Source of the DNA: CAZJNX01 sp964547415
GTDB lineage: Bacteria > Pseudomonadota > Alphaproteobacteria > Rhizobiales > Amorphaceae
Direction of reading: 5' to 3'
NCBI GenBank assembly: GCA_964547415.1
Contig: CAZJNX010000075.1
Location: 1 to 20,866 of the forward strand
DNA: 20,866 nucleotides
Each line of letters starts with the position of its first letter. The stretch's first letter is position 1. The notes below the pieces were generated by a model, which saw only the letters and a list, made by a program, of their open reading frames with translations, had not been told where the DNA came from and made no database searches. A program made the translations under genes and the position numbers. Below, piece by piece: positions 7,167-14,483 of this stretch.

Positions 7167-8135
7167 ATGGCGACGGCGGACGAGACCTGGCAGGTATCGG
7201 GGATGATGGTGCCCCGCTTCGCGGGGGTCGCCACATTCATGCGCCTGCCCATGGCCGCCGAGACGATGGACGGCCTCGACATCGCCATCGCGGGCGTGCC
7301 CTGGGACGGGGGCACCACCAACCGCCCGGGCGCCCGCGACGGGCCCCGCGCCATGCGCGACGCCTCCACCCTCGTGCGCAACATGAACCAGGCGACGGGG
7401 GTGCGCCCGTTCGCCCTCGCGAAGGTGGCGGACGTGGGCGATGCCCACGTCAACCCGGCCGACATCCACGACACGCTCGGCCAGGTCGCCACCTTCTTCT
7501 CGCACGTCGTGGCGGCCGGGGCGACGCCGCTCGCCGTCGGGGGCGACCACCTGGTCTCCCTGCCGATCCTGCGGGCCGTCGCGGCGAAGGGGCCCGTCGG
7601 CATGGTCCACTTCGACGCCCACACCGACACCTGGGACAGCTACTTCGGCGGCAGCAGGTACACCCACGGCACCCCCTTCCGCCGCGCGATCGAGGAGGGC
7701 CTCCTCGACCCGGCGCGGGTCGTCCAGATCGGTCTGCGCGGGCCGCTCTACGCGGAACAGGTCTCCGACTGGGGCCGGCAGCAGGGCATCCGCGAGATCA
7801 CCATCGACGAGGTCCACGAGCGGGGCCTCGCGGCGACCATGGAGGAGGCACGGGCCATCTCCGGCGACGGGCCCACCTACGTGTCCTTCGACATCGACTG
7901 CCTCGACCCGGTCTACGCGCCCGGCACCGGCACGCCCGAGATCGGCGGCTTCACCACCCGCGAGGCGCAGGTCATGATCCGCGCCCTGTCCGGCCTCGAC
8001 ATCGTCGGCGCGGACCTCGTGGAGGTCTCGCCCCCCTTCGACACCCAGGGCCTCACCTCGCTCGCGGGCGCCAACCTTCTGTTCGAGATCCTGTGCGTCA
8101 CGGCCGAGGCGGTGGCCCGCCGCAAGGCCGCCTGA
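7167..8135 (+). CDS. Agmatinase-family ureohydrolase (agmatine or other guanidino-compound hydrolase)
   Basis: This 322-residue enzyme is of the arginase/agmatinase superfamily, which hydrolyses a guanidino group to urea and an amine with a binuclear Mn (or Ni) centre. All six metal ligands are visible: His128 (GGDH), Asp150, His152 and Asp154 (DAHTD), and Asp242 and Asp244 (SFDIDCLDP), with APGTGTPEIGG following. ATG 7167 is preceded by GGGAGG. It begins a four-gene operon with a NitT/TauT-type ABC importer (27-base gap to the next gene), suggesting the enzyme acts on the imported solute. Agmatinase, guanidinobutyrase, guanidinopropionase and guanidine hydrolase cannot be separated by motif alone. 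Guanidine hydrolase in cyanobacteria needs nickel chaperones, and none is seen here. No riboswitch of the guanidine classes is apparent upstream. Confidence 0.9.
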   Translation: MATADETWQVSGMMVPRFAGVATFMRLPMAAETMDGLDIAIAGVPWDGGTTNRPGARDGPRAMRDASTLVRNMNQATGVRPFALAKVADVGDAHVNPADIHDTLGQVATFFSHVVAAGATPLAVGGDHLVSLPILRAVAAKGPVGMVHFDAHTDTWDSYFGGSRYTHGTPFRRAIEEGLLDPARVVQIGLRGPLYAEQVSDWGRQQGIREITIDEVHERGLAATMEEARAISGDGPTYVSFDIDCLDPVYAPGTGTPEIGGFTTREAQVMIRALSGLDIVGADLVEVSPPFDTQGLTSLAGANLLFEILCVTAEAVARRKAA

Positions 8136-8162
8136 CGCCCCTCACCCCGGGAGACCCAAGCC

Positions 8163-9134
8163 ATGAACCGGATCCTCGCCGCCCTCGCCCTCGCCGCCCT
8201 GCCCGCCGGGCTCGCCACCGGGGCCGCCGCCGAGCCCTTCCGCATCGGCTACTCGGTGTGGGTGGGCTACGGCCCCTTCTTCGTCGCCCGGGACAAGGGC
8301 TTCTACGAGGAGGAAGGCGTCGAGGTGGAACTCGTCAACGTGGAGGACGTGAAGGTCCGCTTCGCCGCCCTCGCGGCCGGGCGGATCGACGCGCTCGCCA
8401 CCACGGTCGACACCATGCCGCTCTACCTGAAGCCGGACATCGCCTATCGCTATCTGTTCGCCCTCGACGACTCCGTGGGTGGCGACGGCGTCGTCGCCCG
8501 CACCGGGATCGAGACGGTCGCCGACCTCGCGGGCAAGAAGGTCGCCTTCAACCAGGGCTCGGTCTCCCAGTTCTACATCAACGTGCTGCTCGCCCGGGCC
8601 GGCCTTTCGGAGGACGACATCGAGGTGGTCCAGATGGCGCCCGGGGATGCGGGGAGCGCCTTCGTGGCGGGTCACGTGGACGCGGCCGTCACCTGGGAGC
8701 CGTGGCTGTCGCGGGGCGCGGCCGCCGAGGACGGCCACATCCTCGCCGACACCTCCACCGAGCCCGGCCTCGTCACCGACATCTTCCTCACCTCCACCGA
8801 CGTGATCGAGGAGCGCGGCGAGGAGATCGCGGCGGTCTACCGGGCCTGGAACCGGGCGGTGGATTTCGTGGCCGAGAACCCTGAGGAAGCCTACGCCATC
8901 ATGGCGCGGGGCGTCGGCGGCTGGCTCGACGATCCGGCCGTCTTCGCCGAGACGCTCGAGAAGGTCGCCTACTACGACGCGGCGAAGAACGCGGCCTTCT
9001 TCGGCACGCCCGAGGCGCCCGGGCCGCTCGTCGACACGATAACGAACGCCCTCGACGTGTGGGCCGCCTTCGACCGCCTGCAGGTGGAGGTGGACGCGGT
9101 CGACCTCATCGACTTCTCGGTCGTGAACGAGTAG
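8163..9134 (+). CDS. ABC transporter substrate-binding protein, NMT1/SsuA-like (NitT/TauT family)
   Basis: This is a 323-residue periplasmic binding protein. A signal peptide (ILAALALAALPAGLATGAAA, residues 4-23) probably ends before EPFRIGYSVW. The mature part shows the NMT1/ThiY-like pattern: GYGPFFVARDKGFYEEEGVEV, ALAAGRIDALATTVDTMP, DLAGKKVAFNQGSVSQFYIN and GHVDAAVTWEPWLSRG, all typical of binding proteins for nitrate, taurine, sulfonates, thiamine precursors and related small solutes. The ligand is not deducible. Position between the ureohydrolase and the permease (7 bases downstream) argues for a guanidino or related nitrogenous ligand (inference). Confidence 0.9.
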   Translation: MNRILAALALAALPAGLATGAAAEPFRIGYSVWVGYGPFFVARDKGFYEEEGVEVELVNVEDVKVRFAALAAGRIDALATTVDTMPLYLKPDIAYRYLFALDDSVGGDGVVARTGIETVADLAGKKVAFNQGSVSQFYINVLLARAGLSEDDIEVVQMAPGDAGSAFVAGHVDAAVTWEPWLSRGAAAEDGHILADTSTEPGLVTDIFLTSTDVIEERGEEIAAVYRAWNRAVDFVAENPEEAYAIMARGVGGWLDDPAVFAETLEKVAYYDAAKNAAFFGTPEAPGPLVDTITNALDVWAAFDRLQVEVDAVDLIDFSVVNE

Positions 9135-9141
9135 CCGCCCG

Positions 9142-9942
9142 ATGGCCGCGGGCCTTTCCCGCTACCTCGCGCCCAAGGCGCCGATCCCCCGCTGGCTGTA
9201 CCTCGCCGCCAGCGGGGCGATGGCCGGCAGCCTCGTGCTCGGCTGGGCCGTCCTGTCCTACGGCGGCCTCGTCCGATCGGACTTCCTGCCCACGCCGGGG
9301 GCGGTGCTCTGGGCCGCCGCCGACGCCCTCGCCGACCGCAGCCTCCTCACCCACACGGTGGCGAGTGCGACGGTGGTGGTCGCGGGCTTCCTCCTCGCCT
9401 CCGCCGTCTCCATCCCGCTCGGGATCCTGATGGGCAGCTTCAAGCTGGTGGAGGCGTTCATCGAGCCCCTCACCAACTTCGTGCGCTACCTCCCCGTCTC
9501 GGCGATGATCCCGCTCCTCATCCTGTGGATCGGGATCGGGATCGACCAGCGCATCGCGGTCATCTTCCTCGGCACCGTCTTCCAGCAGATCATCATGATC
9601 GCGGACGTGTCGGCCCGCGTCTCCCGGGACCTCGTCGACGTGTCCTACACGCTCGGGGCCGGTCGGCGGCAGGTGGTGACCCGCGTCCTCCTGCCCGCGT
9701 GCCTGCCGGGGGTCATGGACACGCTCCGCGTCACCATGGGCTGGGCGTGGACCTATCTCGTGGTGGCCGAGCTGGTGGCGGCCAACGAGGGGCTCGGCTA
9801 CATGATCCTCAACGCCATGCGCGGCCTCTTCACCGAGGACATCTTCCTCGGGATCCTCGTGATCGGCCTCCTCGGCCTCGTGACCGACCAGATCCTGAAG
9901 GCGGTGAAGACGTGGGCGCTGCCGTGGGCGAGCGTGCGCTGA
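9142..9942 (+). CDS. ABC transporter permease, NitT/TauT family
   Basis: This 266-residue inner-membrane protein has about six helices, including GAMAGSLVLGWAVLSYGGLV, TVVVAGFLLASAVSIPLGIL, a pair in the RYLPVSAMIPLLILWIGIGI region, and GILVIGLLGLVTDQIL near the C terminus. The cytoplasmic coupling loop of BPD_transp_1 permeases (EAA-like) is visible as SYTLGAGRRQVVTRVLLPAC. It starts 7 bases after the binding-protein stop and its TGA overlaps the ATPase ATG by one base (TGATG), so the three transport genes are tightly coupled. Confidence 0.9.
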   Translation: MAAGLSRYLAPKAPIPRWLYLAASGAMAGSLVLGWAVLSYGGLVRSDFLPTPGAVLWAAADALADRSLLTHTVASATVVVAGFLLASAVSIPLGILMGSFKLVEAFIEPLTNFVRYLPVSAMIPLLILWIGIGIDQRIAVIFLGTVFQQIIMIADVSARVSRDLVDVSYTLGAGRRQVVTRVLLPACLPGVMDTLRVTMGWAWTYLVVAELVAANEGLGYMILNAMRGLFTEDIFLGILVIGLLGLVTDQILKAVKTWALPWASVR

Positions 9943-10739
9943 TGGGCAAGGTCGAGATCGACGACGTGTCGATGCGCTTTCCGGGCCCGCGGGGCGGGGC
10001 GCCGGTGGAGGCCCTTTCGCGCGTCTCCCTCGCCATCGAGGACGAGGGCTTCACGACGATCGTCGGTCCCTCCGGATGCGGCAAGTCCACGCTCCTCAGG
10101 ATGGTGGCCGGCCTCGTCACGCCCACCTCGGGCGAGATCCGCCTCGACGGAGAGCGCGTGACGGGGCCCTCGGCCGAGCGGGGCATGGTGTTCCAGTCCT
10201 ACACCCTGTTTCCCTGGCTCACGGTGCGGCGGAACGTGGAGTTCGGCCTCGCGCTCAAGGGACGGGCGGCGGCCGAACGGGCGGCCGTGTCCGCCCGCCT
10301 CGTCGAGGACATGGGCCTTTCCGGCTTTTCCGAGGCCTACCCGTCCCAGCTGTCCGGGGGGATGCAGCAGCGCGTCGCCATCGCCCGGGCCCTTGCCAAC
10401 GACCCGAAGGTCCTCCTCATGGACGAACCGTTCGGGGCACTCGACAGCCAGACCCGCTCCATGATGGGCGAGCTGCTGACGCGGATCTGGGAGAAGAGCC
10501 ACAAGACGGTGATGTTCATCACCCACGACATCGACGAGGCGATCTTCCTCGGCGATCGCCTGGCGATCATGACCCGCCGCCCCGGCCGCATCAAGCGCAT
10601 CGTCCCCGTCGACCTTCCCCGCCCGCGCACCAGCGACATGCTCACCTCCCCCGCCTTCATGGCCCTGAAGCGCGAGGTGCTGGACGAGATCCGCGAGGAG
10701 ATCCTCGGCCCCGCCGAGACGCGGGCCGCCGCCGAGTAG
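9942..10739 (+). CDS. ABC transporter ATP-binding protein, NitT/TauT family
   Basis: This 265-residue ATPase energises the importer. It has Walker A GPSGCGKST (42-50), a Q-loop (VFQSYTLFPWLTV), signature LSGGMQQR (137-144), Walker B VLLMDEPFGALD with the catalytic Glu162, and the switch His in MFITHDIDEA. The C-terminal phrase RRPGRIKRIVPVDLPRPR is characteristic of the nitrate/taurine/sulfonate group. ATG 9942 overlaps the permease stop. It is the last gene of the operon; convergent genes follow after 41 bases. Confidence 0.92.
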   Translation: MGKVEIDDVSMRFPGPRGGAPVEALSRVSLAIEDEGFTTIVGPSGCGKSTLLRMVAGLVTPTSGEIRLDGERVTGPSAERGMVFQSYTLFPWLTVRRNVEFGLALKGRAAAERAAVSARLVEDMGLSGFSEAYPSQLSGGMQQRVAIARALANDPKVLLMDEPFGALDSQTRSMMGELLTRIWEKSHKTVMFITHDIDEAIFLGDRLAIMTRRPGRIKRIVPVDLPRPRTSDMLTSPAFMALKREVLDEIREEILGPAETRAAAE

Positions 10740-10740
10740 C

Positions 10741-10779
10741 GCGCCCGGGCCGGCCGCGCCCGTCCATCCGGCCGGGCGC
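10741..10779. terminator. Imperfect hairpin between convergent operons
   Basis: GCGCCCGG (10741-10748) pairs with CCGGGCGC (10772-10779). A further CCGG/CCGG pairing inside (10750-10753 with 10768-10771) follows a one-base bulge, leaving a 14-base loop. It fills the gap between the ABC operon and the convergent DUF35 gene, so a bidirectional terminator is plausible. There is no U tract. Confidence 0.4.
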
Positions 10780-10780
10780 T

Positions 10781-11116
10781 TCAGGCGGCGGGCTCGGCGA
10801 GGTAGGGGGCGCGGGCCGCGCCGTCCGCGAGGGGGCGCACGGTGACCGGGGTCCCGATCGCAAGCGGCGCGCGCGCCAGGGCCATCACCCGATCGGCGCA
10901 GGGAACGGCGAGGGCGACGAGGACGAGGGTGAAGGGCGCCGGGCCGATCGCAGATGGACCGGCCGCCCGGTGGACCGTCGTCGCGGAGACCACCGTGCCG
11001 TCCCCCTCGACCGTTCGGGGGCCGAACGCGTCCGCCCCGCAGGCGGGGCAGCGGCGGCGGGCGGCGAGGGCGAGGTGCCCGCAGACCCCGCAGCCGTGGA
11101 GGACGAGGCCGCTCAC
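10781..11116 (-). CDS. DUF35-type zinc-ribbon/OB-fold protein, thiolase partner
   Basis: This 111-residue protein begins with a zinc ribbon, Cys9-x2-Cys12 and Cys23-x2-Cys26 (CGVC...CPAC), followed by an OB-fold-like domain (VEGDGTVVSATTVHR, FTLVLVALA, PLAIGTPVTVRPLADG). DUF35 proteins are usual companions of thiolase-like proteins and act in complex with them, bridging or channelling acyl-CoA groups in the cases studied. It starts at GTG 11116, overlapping the thiolase stop by GTGA, so the two are translated together and probably form one complex. Confidence 0.85.
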   Translation of the reverse strand: MSGLVLHGCGVCGHLALAARRRCPACGADAFGPRTVEGDGTVVSATTVHRAAGPSAIGPAPFTLVLVALAVPCADRVMALARAPLAIGTPVTVRPLADGAARAPYLAEPAA

Positions 11117-12258
11117 GGCGCGCCCCCTTCCAGCACCACGCTCACGTGGGAGGACAGGACCCCGCCGTCGGCGTGGACGAAGGCGCGGGCGGGCCGCCGC
11201 GGGCGCTGGACGGGCGAGCGCCCCTGCATCTGCCGCACCGCCTCCACCGCGTGGGCCATGCCGCCCGCCACCCCCGGGTGCCCATAGGCGAGGAGCCCGC
11301 CGTGGGGGTTGAGGAGCTGGTCGCCGTCCATGGAGAAGCGGCCCGAACGGACGGCCTCGGCCGCACCGCCGGGCGGGGCGAGGCCCGTCGCCTCGATCAG
11401 CATGGCGAGCGTCACCGAGAAGCTGTCGTAGATGCCGAGGAGCTCCATCTCGCCCGGCGTGCGGCCCGCCGCGGCGAATGCGGCGGCGGCGGCGAGGGCC
11501 GCCCCTTCCGCGACGTCCGCGGGGGCATGCATCAGGCTCTGGTGGGTGTGGGCCTGGCCGGTGCCGGCGATCCGCACCGGCACCTCGCCCGGCTCGGCCG
11601 TCACCACGAGGGCAGCGGCCCCGTCGGAAATCGGGCAGCAGTCGAGGCGCTTCAGCGGCGTCGCGATGGGCCGGGACGCCATCACGTCCGCCACCGTCAC
11701 GGGCTCGGCGTACTGGGCGCCGGGGTAGGCGGCGGCGTGGCGGCGCATGAGGACGACGAGCTCGGCGAGATCCTCCTCCCGCGCGCCCGTCTCGTGGAGG
11801 TAGCGGGCGGCGAGGAGCGCGTAGTAGGCCGGCACGGAGCCGCCGTTCGGCACCTCGTGGTCCGGATCGCCCACCTGGGCGAGGGTGGAGATGGTCTGGT
11901 CCGCCGTCTGCCCCGTGCGGCGGTTCTCGCCGCCGACGACGAGGACGGTGCGCGCCGCCCCCGCCACGACGAGGTGCCGGGCGAGCGCCACCATGGCAAG
12001 GCCCGTCGCCCCGCCCACCTGGAGGCCGTGGCCGTAGGACGGGCGGAGGCCGAAGTGCTCGGCGAACGCCGTCGACAGCATCAGGTGGGGGAAGGTGGTG
12101 GCGTAGCCGACGAGGAGGCCGTCGACGTCGCCGCGGGAAAGCCCCGCGTCGGCGAGGGCCGCCTCGGCGGCCTCCGCCATCAGCTCGAGGGTGGTGGCGG
12201 GGGCAAGGTCCCCGAACGGGGTGAGCCCCGTCCCCGCCACGTATGCCGCGCCGCTCAC
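11113..12258 (-). CDS. Thiolase-like protein (SCP-x/lipid-transfer type) lacking the nucleophilic Cys
   Basis: This 381-residue protein has a thiolase fold: N-terminal GTGLTPFGDLAPATTLELMA, the active-site helix start LQVGGATGLAMV (80-90), LKRLDCCPISDGAAALVV in the middle, and NPHGGLLAYGHPGVAGG with His327 near the C terminus. The cysteine that carries the acyl group in classical thiolases would lie in or near residues 81-86, where the sequence is VGGATG. The second catalytic Cys near the C terminus is also absent (the end reads LSSHVSVVLE). The only cysteines are 207-208. Similar thiolase-like proteins are found with DUF35 partners, so function may be aldol/retro-aldol or binding rather than thiolysis (inference from family knowledge). 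The start is GTG 12258, 54 bases downstream of the TRAP binding-protein gene. Confidence 0.88.
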   Translation of the reverse strand: MSGAAYVAGTGLTPFGDLAPATTLELMAEAAEAALADAGLSRGDVDGLLVGYATTFPHLMLSTAFAEHFGLRPSYGHGLQVGGATGLAMVALARHLVVAGAARTVLVVGGENRRTGQTADQTISTLAQVGDPDHEVPNGGSVPAYYALLAARYLHETGAREEDLAELVVLMRRHAAAYPGAQYAEPVTVADVMASRPIATPLKRLDCCPISDGAAALVVTAEPGEVPVRIAGTGQAHTHQSLMHAPADVAEGAALAAAAAFAAAGRTPGEMELLGIYDSFSVTLAMLIEATGLAPPGGAAEAVRSGRFSMDGDQLLNPHGGLLAYGHPGVAGGMAHAVEAVRQMQGRSPVQRPRRPARAFVHADGGVLSSHVSVVLEGGAP

Positions 12259-12312
12259 GGACCCGCGCTCCGGAAGGGGGGCCGCGCCGGGCCCGCCGCC
12301 GTCACGGGCCTC

Positions 12313-13440
12313 TCAGGTGCCGTAGCTCGCATCGAGCTTGTCGTAGACCTCGGTGCGGAAGCGCTCGAGCAGCGCGTCGCGGTTGGTGGCGCCGACCTCC
12401 TCCACGATGCCGTCCCACTTGGCGATCAGCTCCTGGAGCTTTGCCACCTTCGCCTCGGCGTCCGCGATCCCGTAGGTGTCGCGGGCGTTGGCGATGATGG
12501 TCTCCACGTCCTGCGCCACGAACGCTTCTTTCTGGGACACGAGCTCGGGCGAGGGCTCGATGATCTCGACCCCGTGCTCGCCCGCGAGATCGAGCACCTC
12601 ATCGTCGGCGATGGTGTACTCGAGCGTGGCGTCGAGGCCCGCGCGAGCGGCCTCGTCGAGCATCATGCGGCGCTCCTCGTCCGACATGTCCCGCCAGGTG
12701 TCCCGGTTCCAGGACATCAGCGACAGGGAGTGGTAGGTGCCGAGGTTGAGGAGCGTCACGTACTTCGCGGTGTCCCACAGGCTGTAGGAGCGCAGCGCGC
12801 CCGGCGCCTGGATGGCGATGTCGAGGGCGCCCTTGTCGAGGCCCTCGTACATCTCGCTCGAGGGCACGTTGACCTCGATCCCGTCCACCGACCGGGCCCA
12901 GCGCGACCAGAGCGAGCCCGGCACCCGCATCTTCTTGCCCGAAAAGTCCTCCACCGAGCGCACCGGCTGGTTGGAGATGACGGTGTAGGGCGAGGTGGAG
13001 TAGGTGCCCGTGTAGACGATGTTCTGGGCGAGGTACTCGTCGAGGCACTCCTGGCAGTGCAGGAGGTTGAACTCGGTCGCCGCCATCATCGCGGCGAGGT
13101 TGGAGGGCGTCGACAGGCCCATGTCCGCCACGAGCTGGGCGTGGGGGAACTCGGCCGGGAAGTAGGTCATCGCCATCATGCCGACGTCCGCGATGCCGTC
13201 GCGCACGCCCGAGAGCGTGGGCTTGGCGCCGAGGAGCGCGCCGCCCTGGAAGTAGCGCACCGAAAAGTCCGGGTGCTCCTCCAGCTTCTGGACGAACGGA
13301 TCGTAGCCGCCGGTGGAGACCGGGTGCTTCGGCCCGACCCAGAGCGAGGCGGTGACGGATGTGTCGGCATGGGCGGCGCCGGCCGCCAGGAAAGCCGCGC
13401 CGGTGACGCCGGCGACGAGGGTACGCTTCAGGCCCGCCAT
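12313..13440 (-). CDS. TRAP transporter substrate-binding protein (DctP family)
   Basis: This 375-residue periplasmic solute receptor has a signal peptide (LVAGVTGAAFLAAGAAHA, cleavage expected before DTSVTASL). TRAP features are WVGPKHPVSTGGYDPFVQKL, GALLGAKPTLSGVRDGIADVG and the SVEDFSGKKMRVPGSLWSRW stretch, whose Arg normally binds the ligand carboxylate. A CQEC pair (in LLHCQECLDEYL) could form a disulfide. ATG 13440 is preceded by GGGAGGAAG. No DctQ or DctM membrane subunit is encoded nearby, so this is an orphan receptor relying on membrane components elsewhere. It precedes the thiolase-DUF35 pair on the same strand, so the imported carboxylate may be processed as a CoA ester (inference). 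Confidence 0.9.
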   Translation of the reverse strand: MAGLKRTLVAGVTGAAFLAAGAAHADTSVTASLWVGPKHPVSTGGYDPFVQKLEEHPDFSVRYFQGGALLGAKPTLSGVRDGIADVGMMAMTYFPAEFPHAQLVADMGLSTPSNLAAMMAATEFNLLHCQECLDEYLAQNIVYTGTYSTSPYTVISNQPVRSVEDFSGKKMRVPGSLWSRWARSVDGIEVNVPSSEMYEGLDKGALDIAIQAPGALRSYSLWDTAKYVTLLNLGTYHSLSLMSWNRDTWRDMSDEERRMMLDEAARAGLDATLEYTIADDEVLDLAGEHGVEIIEPSPELVSQKEAFVAQDVETIIANARDTYGIADAEAKVAKLQELIAKWDGIVEEVGATNRDALLERFRTEVYDKLDASYGT

Positions 13441-13741
13441 GGGCTTCCTCCCGTAAGGAAACGGTTGTCTCGTCTCGTTCTTGGCCTTTTTCGCGCCTCT
13501 GCGGGCGCGTGCCGAAGATACTGACGCGTAGGACGGCGGCTTGTCCAGACACGGGATGGCGGGCGGCCCCGCCCCTCGCCCCGCCGGCCGGCCGCTGGCC
13601 GCGGCAAGGGCGGGCCTCCGGCGCGGTCCGGCCGCATCGGCCCGGCGGGACCGTCGGCGGGTTCGTCGCTCCGTTGTCAGGAAGGAGGCGGGCGGGCGCG
13701 GTGCCGCCGGCGCGTCGGCGCAGAGCCGGTGGGCGGCGGCG
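13441..13741. other. Intergenic region upstream of the TRAP receptor gene
   Basis: This 301-base gap lies between the SDR stop and the TRAP receptor start, both on the minus strand. No coding sequence is supported. Bases 13625-13652 can fold into a bulged stem (GGTCC/GGACC plus GGCCG/CGGCC around a CAT loop), a weak terminator candidate for the SDR operon. A relatively AT-rich pocket around 13455-13535 probably contains the TRAP receptor promoter, but I could not settle on hexamers. Confidence 0.45.
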
Positions 13742-14464
13742 TCAGCCCGCGAGGGCCGCGAGGACGGGGTGGGCGGCTTCCGCGGGCGTCGGCAGGCTCG
13801 CCGGGTTCTCGCCCGGGAAGGCCTGGCGGCGCAGGCGCGTCGCCGCCTTGCCCGGGTCGAGCACGGTGACGGCGATCCCAGCGTTCGCGGCCTCGACCGC
13901 GTAGGAACCGGCGAGCGCCTCGAGGGCCGCCTTGGAGGCGGCGAAGTGGCCGTAGAAGGCGGTCGCCTCCCGCGCCTCCCGGCAGGTGAGGAGGACGACG
14001 CGCGCGCCACCGGAGCGGCGCAGGAGCGGGTCGAGGGTCCGGATCAGGCGGAAGTGGCCCGTGGCGTTCACCGCCATCGCCTCGTTCCACGCCTTCTCGG
14101 TGATGTGGCCGACGGGAGCCAGCTTGCCGATGGTGGCCGCAGCGCCCACGAGGATGTCGACCTGTCCGTGCTTGTCGGCGAGCGCAGCGCCCAGGCGGTC
14201 CACCAGATCCGTCTGCTTGAGGTCCAGCGGCACGAGGGTGGGCGCGGGGCCGCCCGCCGCGCGCACCGCGTCGTCGAGCTCCTCGAGCGCGCCGGTGGTG
14301 CGGCCGAGCGCCACCACGTGCGCCCCGCCCGCGCCGAGGCCGAGCGCCACCTCCCGGCCGATCCCGCGGGTCGCCCCCGTCACGACGGCCACCTTGCCGG
14401 CGAAGGGGCCGTCCGCGCCGGAGGCGGCGCCGTTCGTGGCGGGCGAGGCGGGATCGTCGGTCAC
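13742..14464 (-). CDS. Short-chain dehydrogenase/reductase-like protein with altered catalytic residues
   Basis: This 240-residue protein has a Rossmann fold and the nucleotide-binding motif TGATRGIG (29-36), so it probably still binds NAD(P). The catalytic residues are changed. The lysine is present (Lys178 in AASKAALEAL), but the position four residues earlier, normally the catalytic Tyr of YxxxK, is Phe174 (YGHFAASK), and 13 residues before that the usual Ser is Cys161 (VVLLTCREAR). A Tyr occurs at 171, out of register. It follows purF at a 19-base gap, an association frequently seen in alphaproteobacteria. It starts at GTG 14464. The role is unknown; it may be a non-reducing NAD(P)-binding protein or may use a different proton donor. 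Confidence 0.88.
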   Translation of the reverse strand: MTDDPASPATNGAASGADGPFAGKVAVVTGATRGIGREVALGLGAGGAHVVALGRTTGALEELDDAVRAAGGPAPTLVPLDLKQTDLVDRLGAALADKHGQVDILVGAAATIGKLAPVGHITEKAWNEAMAVNATGHFRLIRTLDPLLRRSGGARVVLLTCREAREATAFYGHFAASKAALEALAGSYAVEAANAGIAVTVLDPGKAATRLRRQAFPGENPASLPTPAEAAHPVLAALAG

Positions 14465-14483
14465 GGCGGAGGTCCTTGGCCGG

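Noticed and set aside
10954..13524. Very long plus-strand open frame (about 856 codons) opposite the DUF35, thiolase and TRAP genes
   Set aside because: It is antisense to three well-recognised genes and its product is a histidine/arginine/glycine-rich string without domains; long antisense frames are expected at this GC.
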